A stretch of 64,000 bases of DNA from Mesorhizobium loti CJ3sym (GTDB lineage: Bacteria; Pseudomonadota; Alphaproteobacteria; Rhizobiales; Rhizobiaceae), in NCBI RefSeq assembly GCF_000472785.1, contig NZ_AXAL01000010.1:1-64000 (forward strand), read 5' to 3'. Position numbers and translations under genes: made by a program. This document shows positions 53,025-62,352 of the stretch, one piece after another (positions within the stretch are counted from its first letter, which is position 1; each line of letters starts with the position of its first letter). The notes under the pieces were generated by a model. That model saw nothing but the letters and a program-made list of their open reading frames with translations. It searched no databases and was not told the origin of the DNA.

Positions 53025-54197
53025 TTACCTTTCATCCTTCTGAGCCGTCTTCTTGACATCGGGAACGCCGGCAAGGAGCCGGAATTCCTTAAGCCCAGAC
53101 GGGGCGAGATCTTCCATCAGTTCAACGAAATCCATGTGCACCATGCGGCGCACGCGCCGTGCCAGATGCGGTATCGGGCTCGACGGTTCGGTGCGGTCGT
53201 AGAAGGCGACGACCAGGTCGAGGCACTTCACCACGTCGTCGCGCGAGGAGATCCGGTCGGGAAGCTCCGTCCTCGAGTCCGTGTAGCTTGCCGCACTTGC
53301 CATAGTATCGGCTCCATGACCGTTTCGAGCAGGCGTTGCCGGTTCTCCCGGGTTGGGCGTCTTGGCCGTGCCATTCGCCACGGCGCCGGCTGCCGAGTTC
53401 CGTTCGAGGGTCGTCAGCAAACGCTGCAGAAACCGCTTTAATTCCGGAACGGGAGCGCCGCCGCCTTCGAGGCGGGCGTTTAGGGCGGTTTCGACCGCGT
53501 CAAGAGCTGCGACCGCTGCCCGGGTGTCGGCGACGAGCGCGACCATCTCTGCACCGGCCTGATCGATCTGTGCAGCACATCCGGCACGCACCCGGTTCAA
53601 CAATTGTCCGTGGGCACTGACCAGTGCGGCCTTTTCCGCCGTGTTCAATCCCGAGGCGGCTTCCTGGAGCATGACACGGTCGTCGAGCGCGCTATGTTCC
53701 AGGTCGCGTCCGCTGATCGGTCCGATCGCGCGTGGCGTAAAGAAGATCATTTGCCGCAGATTCGCCAGCAACCCGTCCTGACCATTCTGGAGGTCGAGCA
53801 GCGCGTTGATACGGCGCAAGGCGGCATCGCGAGGCGTAGCGTTGGGCCGCAGGGCCGGATGCATGGTTTCCCAATGCTGATCGAAGGTCTGCGCAATGAG
53901 GGTCAGACCCTGCGCGAGCCCGGCCAGTCCGTCTTCATTGGCCAGCGCACGCGTGACGATGACCAGCAGGCGCAGGTCGCGGCCGTGCGCGCGCAAGTCC
54001 GCCGCCTTTGCCAGCACCGCGGACCAGTCGACCGGAATGGTGCTTTGCGACGTGGGCTTGTTATTGCCGTCGTGGACGACCTTGACCTCGGGCTCCGTCA
54101 GGCGCTCCAGCTCATGAAAAGCCGGGTCGTTGCGCAAATCCTCCCCTGACGGGTTTCCACCGTCGAGCGGGCTAAGCCAGAGCGCGGCATCAATCAC
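53025..54197 (-). CDS. tssA: TssA, T6SS assembly protein
   Basis: Protein of 390 aa starting with GTG at 54197, with GGGGGT upstream. The N-terminal ImpA domain is clear (LWLSPLDGGNPSGEDLRNDPAFHELERL, here split: LSPLDGGNPSGEDLR then EVKVVHDGN, WSAVLAKAADLRAHGRDLRL and LTLIAQTFDQHWETMHPAL). The C-terminal part has SRDDVVKCLDLVVAFYDRTEPSSPIP, in pieces a signature of the shorter TssA class (VVAFYDRTEPSSPIPHL). TssA guides tube and sheath growth. It is first in the 20-kb minus-strand operon. Confidence 0.92.
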   Translation of the reverse strand: MIDAALWLSPLDGGNPSGEDLRNDPAFHELERLTEPEVKVVHDGNNKPTSQSTIPVDWSAVLAKAADLRAHGRDLRLLVIVTRALANEDGLAGLAQGLTLIAQTFDQHWETMHPALRPNATPRDAALRRINALLDLQNGQDGLLANLRQMIFFTPRAIGPISGRDLEHSALDDRVMLQEAASGLNTAEKAALVSAHGQLLNRVRAGCAAQIDQAGAEMVALVADTRAAVAALDAVETALNARLEGGGAPVPELKRFLQRLLTTLERNSAAGAVANGTAKTPNPGEPATPARNGHGADTMASAASYTDSRTELPDRISSRDDVVKCLDLVVAFYDRTEPSSPIPHLARRVRRMVHMDFVELMEDLAPSGLKEFRLLAGVPDVKKTAQKDER

Positions 54198-54534
54198 TCA
54201 AACCCCCAGCGACCGACCTCAAACCGTAAGTGACGCAACGTTATCACAAGGTTGCACTTTACCACAATTAAACGACGGCTCAAAAATTAACAGAAGCTAA
54301 ACGCCACCGCCTCCAGAGTGCCGGAATCCTTGGTGTGGTTGCCGAAGCTGCAGGCGAACCGCATCGCGGAGTGGCGCCCACGTCCGTGGCCGTTTACAGT
54401 CAGTGGTGCGGGACTTTCCACAAATGGAAACGAGCCGGCTAAACCGGGCGTCGCGACAGCGGTCCATCAGGCGCTTTGTCAAGTGATGGCTTATGTGGCA
54501 ATTTATCGGCTGGCAGACTGCAGGAGCACGTTCG
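54198..54534. promoter_or_regulatory. Divergent promoter region of the tssA operon and clpV
   Basis: 337-bp gap between tssA (leftward) and clpV (rightward). The half next to tssA (54230-54305) is strongly AT-rich; the half next to clpV is GC-rich. This is the only long gap upstream of the whole tssA-to-immunity operon, so it should hold the main T6SS promoter. The clpV ribosome site AGGAG is at 54522-54526. No sigma-54 type -24/-12 pair was found by eye. Confidence 0.55.
54256..54283 (-). promoter_or_regulatory. Possible sigma-70 type promoter for the tssA operon
   Basis: On the minus strand TTGAGC (54283-54278) and TAAAGT (54261-54256) are 16 nt apart in an AT-rich stretch, about 60 nt before the tssA start. 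The boxes are only partial matches to consensus. Confidence 0.3.
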
Positions 54535-57339
54535 ATGGAACAGCGCCGGTCATCGCAGACTTTCAAGCGCAAGGAACTGGTCGGCAAGCTCAATCCTGTC
54601 GGTGTCCGCGCCTTCAAGGCTGCTGCCGACACCGCCAAATTGCGCGGCAACCCTTACGTCGAACTCGTCCATTTCATCGAGCAACTGGTGCTTTCCGACC
54701 GTTCGGATGTGCAGATGATCATCGCTGATGCCGGCGTTGGCGCGAGCCGGATCACCGCCGATATGACCCGCGCCGTCGACAAGCTGCCTTATGGCGCCAC
54801 ATCGATTGAGGAGTTCTCCGACCATATCTTTCATGCCATTCAGGAGGCCTGGAACCTGGCTACGCTCGAGTTCGGCGTCGAGGAAGTCCGCAGTGCCCAT
54901 ATTCTGCTTGCCTGCCTGAAGACGCCGGTGCTGGAAGGCCTGCTGTCGAAGATCAGCGCCGAGTTCGACAAGATCGATGCCGACGCGGTTATCGCGCGGT
55001 TTGCCGATGTCGTGGAGGGTTCACTCGAAGCCGGCACCTCGACCACGGTCTCCGTCCCGGAGGCGCCGAAGCGGGCTCCGGGCGGGGATTCGGCGCTGGC
55101 GAAATATGCCACCGACCTGACCCAGCGCGCCCGGGACGGCAAGATCGATCCGGTCGTCGGCCGGGACCCTGAGATCCGGCAGATCGTCGACATCCTTATG
55201 CGGCGCCGGCAGAACAACCCGATCCTGACCGGCGAGGCCGGGGTCGGCAAGACGGCGGTCGTCGAGGGCTTTGCCTTGCGTATCGCCCAGGGCGATGTGC
55301 CGCCCTCCTTGCAGAATGTCAGCGTACGCATGCTCGACGTCGGATTGATGCAGGCGGGCGCCAGCGTCAAAGGCGAATTCGAAAAACGGCTGAAGGCTGT
55401 CATCGACGAGGTTCAAGCGTCCGAGACGCCGGTCATCCTGTTCATCGACGAAGCCCACACCTTGATCGGCGCCGGCGGCGCGGCAGGAACCGGCGATGCC
55501 GCTAACCTCTTGAAACCGGCACTGGCGCGGGGCGAACTCCGCACCATAGCGGCAACGACCTGGGCCGAATACAAGCAGCACATCGAGAAGGACCCGGCCC
55601 TGACCCGCCGTTTCCAGGTGGTCAAGATCGACGAGCCTTCGGAGGCGGTGGCCGTTCTCATGTTGCGCGGTGTGGCCGGCGTCCTGGAGCAGCACCACAA
55701 GGTGCAGATACTCGACGAGGCGATCGAGGCGGCGGTCGGCCTGTCGCATCGCTACATCCCGGCACGGCAACTGCCAGACAAGGCGGTGAGCCTTCTCGAC
55801 ACCGCCTGCGCCCGTGTCGCCATATCGCAGCACGCCACGCCGGCCGAAGTCGAGGACATCATGCGCCGCCGCCAGGCGCTGGAGGTCGAGCGCGGCATTA
55901 TCGGTCGCGAGGCGGCCATCGGCATCGAGGTGACTGACCGCCAGGCGCGGGTTGAAGCCGGGCTCGCCGAAACCGAGATCACGCTGGCCGCAGCCGAGGG
56001 GCGCTGGCAGCGCGAAAAGGTGCTGGTTGCCGAAATACTCGAACTGCGCGCCAGACTGCGCGGCGAGGGTGTTCCGCTCGATGCGGTGGAGACGCCGGAA
56101 AGCAATACCGCAACAGCGGGCTCTGACACAGTTGAGGCTCCGCCGCCGAAGACCGAAGCGCCTAAGGCCGAAGTGCCCAAGACTAAAACGACGAAAGCCA
56201 AAACAGCTAAGACTGATGTAGAAGGACCGGCCGCTGCCGCTCCATCTGATCCTGCCGCCGATCTCGGCCGGCTGCGCGAACTGATGGCCGAACTGGCCGA
56301 GGCACAAGGCGAGACGCCGCTGATCCTGCCGTCGGTCGACCGCAACGCCGTGGCGGCTGTCGTCCAGGATTGGACGGGAATCCCCACCGGACGGATGCTG
56401 TCCAGCCAGACCGAAAAGGCGCTCAAGCTCGCCGCCACCTTGTCCGAGCGCGTGGTTGGGCAGGATCATGCGATGGAGATGATCGCCAAACGCGTGCAAA
56501 CCAGCCGCGCCGGGCTCGGCGCGCCGGAAAAGCCGGTCGGCGTGTTCCTACTCTGCGGCCCCTCTGGCGTCGGCAAGACCGAAACCGCATTGGCACTGGC
56601 CGAGACGCTCTACGGTGGAGAACAGAACCTGATTTCGATCAACATGTCCGAATTCCAGGAGGCGCACACGGTCTCGACGCTCAAAGGCGCGCCGCCCGGC
56701 TATGTCGGCTACGGCAAGGGCGGCATCCTGACCGAAGCGGTGCGCAGAAAACCCTATTCGGTGATCCTGCTCGACGAGGTGGAGAAGGCGCATCCCGACG
56801 TGCACGAAATCTTCTTCCAGGTTTTCGACAAGGGGATGATGGATGACAGCGAGGGCCGCCGGATCGACTTCAAGAACACACTGATCCTGCTCACCTCCAA
56901 TGTCGGCTCGGAGGTCATCATGGACCGCACCAAAAATGGCACGCTGCGGGCCGGGCTCGACGATCTGGACACCGCCTTGCGCAGCCCATTGCTGAAAGTC
57001 TTCCCGGCGGCCTTCCTCGGCCGGGTGGTGACCATTCCTTATTATCCGCTCTCGGATTCGATGATCGAAGCAATCACCCGTCACCAGTTCGCCAAGATCG
57101 CCCGCCGGCTGCGGGCAACCAACGATGCGGAACTGGTAATCGGCGACGGTGTCATGGATCTGGTCAAGGCCCGCTGCACCGAGATCGAATCCGGCGGGCG
57201 GATGATCGATGCCATCCTGACCAACACGCTGCTGCCGGAACTGAGCCGCGGCGTGCTGAACCGCTCGCTCGAGGGCGAAAAGATGACGAAAGTCACCGTC
57301 GGCGCCTCCAAGGAAGGGTTCACCTATTCCTTCGAGTAG
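54535..57339 (+). CDS. clpV: ClpV (TssH), AAA+ ATPase that recycles the T6SS sheath
   Basis: Protein of 934 aa; the ATG at 54535 has AGGAG 8 nt upstream, while the frame back to 54493 adds nothing. Order of parts: N-domain with [17 protein letters not shown] and [11 protein letters not shown], first AAA+ domain with Walker A GEAGVGKT (233-240) and [16 protein letters not shown], middle coiled domain, then a low-complexity Pro/Lys/Thr/Ala linker at about residues 520-575, then the second AAA+ domain with Walker A GPSGVGKT (675-682) and [14 protein letters not shown]. It unfolds TssB/TssC after contraction. Divergent from tssA; a terminator follows. Confidence 0.95.
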   Translation: MEQRRSSQTFKRKELVGKLNPVGVRAFKAAADTAKLRGNPYVELVHFIEQLVLSDRSDVQMIIADAGVGASRITADMTRAVDKLPYGATSIEEFSDHIFHAIQEAWNLATLEFGVEEVRSAHILLACLKTPVLEGLLSKISAEFDKIDADAVIARFADVVEGSLEAGTSTTVSVPEAPKRAPGGDSALAKYATDLTQRARDGKIDPVVGRDPEIRQIVDILMRRRQNNPILTGEAGVGKTAVVEGFALRIAQGDVPPSLQNVSVRMLDVGLMQAGASVKGEFEKRLKAVIDEVQASETPVILFIDEAHTLIGAGGAAGTGDAANLLKPALARGELRTIAATTWAEYKQHIEKDPALTRRFQVVKIDEPSEAVAVLMLRGVAGVLEQHHKVQILDEAIEAAVGLSHRYIPARQLPDKAVSLLDTACARVAISQHATPAEVEDIMRRRQALEVERGIIGREAAIGIEVTDRQARVEAGLAETEITLAAAEGRWQREKVLVAEILELRARLRGEGVPLDAVETPESNTATAGSDTVEAPPPKTEAPKAEVPKTKTTKAKTAKTDVEGPAAAAPSDPAADLGRLRELMAELAEAQGETPLILPSVDRNAVAAVVQDWTGIPTGRMLSSQTEKALKLAATLSERVVGQDHAMEMIAKRVQTSRAGLGAPEKPVGVFLLCGPSGVGKTETALALAETLYGGEQNLISINMSEFQEAHTVSTLKGAPPGYVGYGKGGILTEAVRRKPYSVILLDEVEKAHPDVHEIFFQVFDKGMMDDSEGRRIDFKNTLILLTSNVGSEVIMDRTKNGTLRAGLDDLDTALRSPLLKVFPAAFLGRVVTIPYYPLSDSMIEAITRHQFAKIARRLRATNDAELVIGDGVMDLVKARCTEIESGGRMIDAILTNTLLPELSRGVLNRSLEGEKMTKVTVGASKEGFTYSFE

Positions 57340-57379
57340 GAATGTTGATGACGATTTGCTTCGGCGTCTCGTGCATGGG

Positions 57380-57410
57380 CAGGCTGGGCCAGCCAGCCTG
57401 ACGATTTTTG
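57380..57410 (+). terminator. Rho-independent terminator after clpV
   Basis: An 8-bp perfect stem (CAGGCTGG at 57380-57387 and CCAGCCTG at 57393-57400) with a 5-nt loop is followed by a run of five T at 57405-57409, 40 nt after the clpV stop. Confidence 0.7.
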
Positions 57411-57482
57411 AAGGTATGGAAGTCCCTGCCTGCCGCTCCATCTCGGGCCAAAGAGCGAGTTTGTGTGGCGTGATTGACATAC

Positions 57483-57611
57483 TGACGGTACTTTTCGCAG
57501 CGCAATGGTCATGACATCGAGACGCTTCAGCCCGCAAAAAATCGAGCGATTGATCCCGATAGTTCATGAAGCCTCGAAATATTTTTTTGGAGACGATTTT
57601 CCCTTTAAAAT
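57483..57611 (+). repeat. Copy B of the dispersed direct repeat of about 128 bp
   Basis: Related to 8887-9013, same orientation. The conserved blocks start at 57483 (TGACGGTACTTTT), 57547 (CGATTGATCCCGATAGTT), 57572 (CCTCGAAATATTTT) and 57596 (ATTTTCCCTTTAAAAT). The first-to-second block distance is 64 nt here and 63 nt in copy A. It lies between clpV and the iclR-type gene. The rest of the 57340-57768 gap holds the clpV terminator and no other supported feature. Confidence 0.8.
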
Positions 57612-57768
57612 CAATTGAGGGACTGTGCGTCGGGTTTCGGTGCCGGCCGATGGCGTTCAACACCCGGTCGATGGCTTCCATGTCGGAGTCCACCAGCATA
57701 GGTGCCCGCATTTTCGAGCTTGCCTGCCGAAAGTCGCGAGGCCATGAAAGATGCGTGACGGCTGATCG

Positions 57769-58569
57769 TCAGTCTCCTGCCAGCGACAATCCGCGGGCGC
57801 GCTCGCGCAGCAGCGCAAGCAGTTCGCTGCGCCGCGGCTCCGGCGTGTCGACAGGCAGCACGAAACACAAGGTCCTGTTGATGGCGCCGTGGCCGTCCTG
57901 GATGGGCGCGGCCATGCACCAGGTGAAGCGGTCGGCCAGGGCGGCGGTCTCGCTGAAGCCCTGCTGGCCTGCCGTGGCGATATCGGCGAAGAACTCGGCT
58001 TGCGCAATGATGCGGCCGTCGGGAAGCTTGTAGTCACCAGCCGGGATGAAATCTCTCAGCTGTTCCTCGTTCATGTGGCCGAGCAGCAATCGTCCTGATG
58101 CCGTCCACGGGATCGGCACCTCGACCCCGACATCGCTTGAAATTCGGAACGGGCCGGGCGAGTCCCGGCAATCCAGGACGACATATTTGTTGCCGCGCAA
58201 ACCGCACAGCTGCACCGTCTCGCCGGTCTCCGCGGCTAGCCTGTCCAGGGTCTCGATGATGCGCCGGTAGTGGGCGTTGTGATGCGAATAGGCCCAGCCG
58301 AAGAGATGCATCGCTCGTCCGAAATAGACGTAACCTTCGCTGCCGACATTTTCGAGCATTTCGGCTTCAAGCAGGCTGTTGACGATTTCGTAAGTGGTCG
58401 AACGCGGCGCGCCGATCATCTTGGCCATGTCGCCGACGCGCATAGGTGCGCGGTGCCGCAGCAAAGCCTCCAGCAGCATGATGACGCGGTCGATGCCGCG
58501 TCGTCGTTCGCCATTGCGCGGCTCCGCCCCGGCTTCCTTTTCGATCACGTCAATAGCGCCGTCGCTCAT
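57769..58569 (-). CDS. IclR-family transcriptional regulator of the sugar transporter
   Basis: Protein of 266 aa from the ATG at 58569; a TTG at 58587 is less likely. Residues of about 20-90 are the winged helix (GIDRVIMLLEALLRHRAPMR, MAKMIGAPRSTTYEIVNSLLEAEML). The remainder is the IclR effector-binding domain (LAAETGETVQLCGLRGNKYV, PIPWTASGRLLLGHM). IclR proteins usually bind a small sugar or acid and control the divergent operon, here the ABC transporter genes. The palindrome at 58650-58691 is its likely site. Confidence 0.88.
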   Translation of the reverse strand: MSDGAIDVIEKEAGAEPRNGERRRGIDRVIMLLEALLRHRAPMRVGDMAKMIGAPRSTTYEIVNSLLEAEMLENVGSEGYVYFGRAMHLFGWAYSHHNAHYRRIIETLDRLAAETGETVQLCGLRGNKYVVLDCRDSPGPFRISSDVGVEVPIPWTASGRLLLGHMNEEQLRDFIPAGDYKLPDGRIIAQAEFFADIATAGQQGFSETAALADRFTWCMAAPIQDGHGAINRTLCFVLPVDTPEPRRSELLALLRERARGLSLAGD

Positions 58570-58649
58570 GTCAGCCGCATCCGCCAAAAATCATTTCGGC
58601 CCTCGTCTCAAGACGCTTGAAAGATGTCAAGGCTCGGTCTAGCATTCAA

Positions 58650-58691
58650 TTTGTCCGGTATACAGACACTATGTCTGAAATACCAGACAAA
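58650..58691. promoter_or_regulatory. Long palindromic operator, probable IclR-type binding site
   Basis: TTTGTCCGGTATACAGAC (58650-58667) is nearly the inverted copy of GTCTGAAATACCAGACAAA (58673-58691), around a 5-nt centre. Only an extra A and one mismatch break the symmetry. It lies between the divergent regulator and transporter genes, 81 nt upstream of the regulator start and 119 nt upstream of the transporter start. Confidence 0.7.
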
Positions 58692-58810
58692 CTAACGAGC
58701 CTGACGCAGAAAGTTCCGACGAGAACAGACGGTTTCCGAGGTTCGGCAACCGGAGGATTTCCTCGTCCTGCTTGCGCACGTCGAGGCCACAACCTCTGAA
58801 GGGAACAGTC

Positions 58811-59863
58811 ATGATGAAATCATCGTTTTTCGCATCCGCCAGCGCCCTTTGCCTCGGTCTCGTGCTGAGCCTCGGTGCCGGTTCGCAGGCTAACGCCGCC
58901 GCCAACTGCATCAAAGGCGACCGCAAGGCGCCGTACACGATCGGCTGGGCCAACATCTATTCCGTGCCGACCTGGATGAAGCAGACGCAAGGCACGATCG
59001 AAGCCGAAGTCGAGACACTGAAGAAACAGGGCCTGGTCGACAAGCTGGTCGTGACCGACGCCCAGGGCGATGCCAACGTCCAGATCCAGCAGATCCAGTC
59101 GATGATCGACTCCAACGTCGACGCCATCATCCTGATCGCCGGTTCGTCGACCGCACCGGCACGCGTGCTGGCCGACGCCTGCGCCAAGGGCATCGCCATC
59201 ATCAACTTCGACAGCCTCGTCGATACCGACAAGGTCACCGCCAAGGTCAACACGGATTCCTCCCAGTGGGGCGACCAGGCGGCCAAGTTCCTGATCGACG
59301 CCATCGGCGGCAAGGGCAAGATCCTCATCCTCAACGGCCCCGCCGGGGTTTCGGTCAGCGATGACAGGCGCAAAGGCGCCGACGCCGAACTCAAGGCCCA
59401 TCCCGACGTGACGGTCCTTGCTGAAACCAACACGCCCTACAATGTCGCGCCTGCGCAGGAAGCCGTGACCAGCCTGCTCTTCGCCAACCCCGAGATCGAC
59501 GGCATTCTGTCGCTCGGCGGCGCGCTATCGGCCGGCGCCGTGCTAGCCCTTGACAAGCAGGGCCGCGAACAGGTGCCGATTACCGGCGAGAACGCCCGTC
59601 AGTTCCTCGAACTTTGGAAGGAAAAGGGCCTGAAGAGCTGGGCGACCATGCAGCCGAACTGGCTCGGTGCCTTCGCCGCCTACACCGCCGTCCAGGCGCT
59701 GGAAGGCAAGGATGTGCCGGCCTTCATCAAGATCCCGCTGCCGGTGATCGACAATTCCAACATCGACGAGTACCTCGCCCGGGCCAAGGATTTCCCGGCT
59801 GACGGCTACATCTTTTCGCCCTACGATGAGGAGCTGTTCAAGAAGCTGCTGGCGCAGAAATAA
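58811..59863 (+). CDS. Periplasmic sugar-binding protein of an ABC transporter
   Basis: Protein of 350 aa; the ATG at 58811 has AAGGGA 6 nt upstream and starts a signal peptide (FFASASALCLGLVLSLGAGSQANA). It is a type-1 periplasmic binding protein of the ribose/autoinducer group (YTIGWANIYSVPTWMKQT, VQIQQIQSMIDSNVDAIIL, KGIAIINFDSLVD, GKGKILILNGPAGVSVSDDR, EIDGILSLGGALSAGAVLAL). It captures the substrate for the ATPase and two permeases that follow. The sugar cannot be told from sequence alone. Confidence 0.9.
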   Translation: MMKSSFFASASALCLGLVLSLGAGSQANAAANCIKGDRKAPYTIGWANIYSVPTWMKQTQGTIEAEVETLKKQGLVDKLVVTDAQGDANVQIQQIQSMIDSNVDAIILIAGSSTAPARVLADACAKGIAIINFDSLVDTDKVTAKVNTDSSQWGDQAAKFLIDAIGGKGKILILNGPAGVSVSDDRRKGADAELKAHPDVTVLAETNTPYNVAPAQEAVTSLLFANPEIDGILSLGGALSAGAVLALDKQGREQVPITGENARQFLELWKEKGLKSWATMQPNWLGAFAAYTAVQALEGKDVPAFIKIPLPVIDNSNIDEYLARAKDFPADGYIFSPYDEELFKKLLAQK

Positions 59864-59881
59864 GCCTGAAGGGTTGTAGCA

Positions 59882-61390
59882 TTGACAACCATGGCTCCGA
59901 TCCTCGCGGCGCGGGGGGTGTCTAAGTCTTTCTTCGGCAACCCCGTCCTGCGCGACGTTTCCATCGCTCTCCAGCCGGGCCGCGTGCATGCGCTGCTCGG
60001 CGAGAACGGCGCCGGAAAGTCCACCTTGATCAACCTGTTGTCCGGCGCCTTGCGTCCGGACGGCGGGACGATCGAGGTCGATGGGCGCGCGGTGTCGCGC
60101 ATGAACCCCGCAATCGCGCGACAGGCCGGCATCGCCGTCGTCCAGCAGGAACTCAGCCTGACGGCCAGTCTCTCGATCGCCGAAAACATCGGCCTCGGCG
60201 CCTATCCCAGGCGGTTCGGCCTGGTCGACTACAACGAGCTTGCCGCACGGGCGAGGGCCGCTTGCAACCTTGTCGGCCTGCACGAGCCGCTGTCGACGCC
60301 GGTCGGGCATCTGTCGCTCGGCCGTCGGCAGATGGTGGAGATCGCCAAGGCGCTTTACCGCCGGCCGCGCGTGCTCATTCTCGACGAGCCGACGTCGTCG
60401 CTGTCGGCAACCGAAACGAAAATCCTGACCGATCTGCTGGAGCGGCTGCGGGGCGAGGGCATCGCCATTCTCTACATCTCGCACCGGCTGAATGAAGTCA
60501 TGACGCTGTGCCAGCATGTCACCGTTCTGAAGGATGGCACCTGCACGGCGGACCGCAGCCTGGAAGGAACCGATGCCGCCGGGCTGGTGCGGCTGATGGT
60601 CGGCCGCGACCCCGGTGACCTTTTTCCCCGATGGCAGCCTTCGGCGTCGCCCGCCAACGCCATCTCGGTCCGAAGCTTTTCGGCCGGTCTGATGCGCGAC
60701 GTCGATCTGGATATCAGGAGGGGTGAGGTGATCGGCATTGGCGGCCTGGTCGGGCAGGGGCAGGAGGATCTGCTGCTCGGCCTCTACGGCGCCATTCCGG
60801 CACGGACGGCATCGGCGACCGTCAACGGCGTCTCAGGTTTGCCGGGCGGCGTGCCGAAAGCCAACGCGCTGGGGCTGGCCTATGTGCCGGCCGACCGCAA
60901 GCGCGAAGGCCTGCACCTGATCCATCCCATCATCACCAACATGATGCTGCCCGCCTTCGCCAGGCTGCCGGCGCTGAAACTGCGCAGCCGCCGCGCCGAG
61001 CGTGAGACGGCAACGGGCCTTGCCGCTCAACTCGGTATCAAGGGGGATCTCGCCCGACCCGCACAGGCCCTGTCGGGTGGCAACCAGCAGAAGGTGGCGC
61101 TGGCGAAGTGGATGCCGCACGACCCGCTCGTGCTTCTGCTCAACGATCCGACGCGTGGCGTCGATGTCGAAACCAAGCGCGAGATCTATCATATGCTTCG
61201 CAACTTCGCCGCCGCCGGCAAGGCGGTCGTGCTGCTCAGTTCCGATACGCCCGAACTGGTGCATCTTTGCGACCGCGTCGCCGTCGTCCGTGAAGGCCGC
61301 ATCGTCGCCATGCTCGAGCGCGGGGCACTCAGCGAGGAAGCCATCGTGTCCGCCGCGATGGGCGCCGAACAGCGAAAGGTCGCGGCATGA
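59882..61390 (+). CDS. Sugar ABC transporter double ATPase, RbsA/MglA type
   Basis: Protein of 502 aa. The TTG at 59882 is 8 nt after GAAGGG, better placed than the ATG at 59891. Two fused nucleotide-binding domains. The first has Walker A GENGAGKST, signature LSLGRRQM and Walker B VLILDEPTSSL. The second lacks the Walker A lysine (GLVGQGQEDLL), as is usual in this family, and has signature LSGGNQQKVALAKW and LLNDPTRGVDV. It drives uptake with the two permeases downstream; the first of these overlaps by 4 nt. Confidence 0.92.
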   Translation: MTTMAPILAARGVSKSFFGNPVLRDVSIALQPGRVHALLGENGAGKSTLINLLSGALRPDGGTIEVDGRAVSRMNPAIARQAGIAVVQQELSLTASLSIAENIGLGAYPRRFGLVDYNELAARARAACNLVGLHEPLSTPVGHLSLGRRQMVEIAKALYRRPRVLILDEPTSSLSATETKILTDLLERLRGEGIAILYISHRLNEVMTLCQHVTVLKDGTCTADRSLEGTDAAGLVRLMVGRDPGDLFPRWQPSASPANAISVRSFSAGLMRDVDLDIRRGEVIGIGGLVGQGQEDLLLGLYGAIPARTASATVNGVSGLPGGVPKANALGLAYVPADRKREGLHLIHPIITNMMLPAFARLPALKLRSRRAERETATGLAAQLGIKGDLARPAQALSGGNQQKVALAKWMPHDPLVLLLNDPTRGVDVETKREIYHMLRNFAAAGKAVVLLSSDTPELVHLCDRVAVVREGRIVAMLERGALSEEAIVSAAMGAEQRKVAA

Positions 61391-62352
61391 ACACACCTCT
61401 TTCCGCAACGCAGGGCCGCGCGCTCTACTGGCCTATTCAGATGAGGCGCAATGTCGGCGTGCGCAGCCTGTTTGCCGTCGTCCTGGTGTTTCTCGTTGCC
61501 TATGGTCTTCTCTTTCCCGGTCTGTTCACGGCCTCCGGCTTCGCCAAGTTCACCCAGAGTTGGTTTCCGCTGGCGCTTGTCGCCATGGCGCAGGCGATCC
61601 TCATGCTGACCGGCGGCATCAGCCTGGCCATCGGCGCCACCGTCAGCCTGGGCGCGGTCATCGCAGCGACGACGATGGCCGGGCCGCTGGGCGTCGCCGG
61701 CGGCTGTGTTGCGGTGGCGCTGACCGGCCTTGGCATTGGTGCCGCAACCGGCTTCATCGTGGTGCGGCTTCGCCTGCCGGCCATCGTGGTGACGCTTGCA
61801 GGCTCGTTCATCATCGGCGGCGCGGCACTGCTCATCCTGCCGCGGCCCGGAGGCGCCGTCCCGGCGTGGTTGTCCGATCTGCTTGCCGGCAACACGCCGG
61901 CGGCATTCGTGCTCCTGGTGCTTATCGTTGCGCTATGGAAGCTTTACCTCGCTACGCCACTTGGCTTGAGCCTCTACGCTGCCGGTGAAAATCCGGTTGG
62001 CGCCTATCGCTCCGGCGTGCCGGTCGATGGCGCACGCATTGCTGCCTACGCAATCAGCGGTCTGCTTTCCACAGGTGCCGGCCTGTTCGTCGCTGCACAG
62101 ACCGGTTCCGGCGACCCGGTGATCGGCGCGGCCTTTACGCTGAACTCGATTGCCGCGGCGGTGCTCGGCGGCATCGGCTTCCTCGGCGGCCAAGGCACGA
62201 TGCGCGGCGCGCTTGCCGGCAGCCTGCTGCTCAGCCTGATGATCAGCGTCATGTTCTTCCTCGGCTTCACGCCGGTCGCCCAGTATGTCGCCCAGGGCCT
62301 CATCATCATCGGGGCGGTGGCCATCCCGCAATTCCGCAAGGTGCAGCAATGA
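61387..62352 (+). CDS. Sugar ABC transporter permease 1
   Basis: Protein of 321 aa with about nine hydrophobic segments, of the ribose/branched-chain permease family (BPD_transp_2). The hallmark is MLTGGISLAIGATVSLGAV; also GLSLYAAGENPVGAYRSGVPV and AAAVLGGIGFLGGQGTMRG. It overlaps the ATPase gene and the second permease gene by 4 nt each, so the genes form one translational unit. Confidence 0.92.
   Translation: MNTPLSATQGRALYWPIQMRRNVGVRSLFAVVLVFLVAYGLLFPGLFTASGFAKFTQSWFPLALVAMAQAILMLTGGISLAIGATVSLGAVIAATTMAGPLGVAGGCVAVALTGLGIGAATGFIVVRLRLPAIVVTLAGSFIIGGAALLILPRPGGAVPAWLSDLLAGNTPAAFVLLVLIVALWKLYLATPLGLSLYAAGENPVGAYRSGVPVDGARIAAYAISGLLSTGAGLFVAAQTGSGDPVIGAAFTLNSIAAAVLGGIGFLGGQGTMRGALAGSLLLSLMISVMFFLGFTPVAQYVAQGLIIIGAVAIPQFRKVQQ

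Noticed and set aside
54198..54534. Sigma-54 promoter for the T6SS operon
   Set aside because: I looked for a GG-N10-GC type -24/-12 element on both strands and found no acceptable match.
55021..56499. 492-codon frame on the minus strand
   Set aside because: Antisense to clpV, which has all the expected AAA+ motifs.
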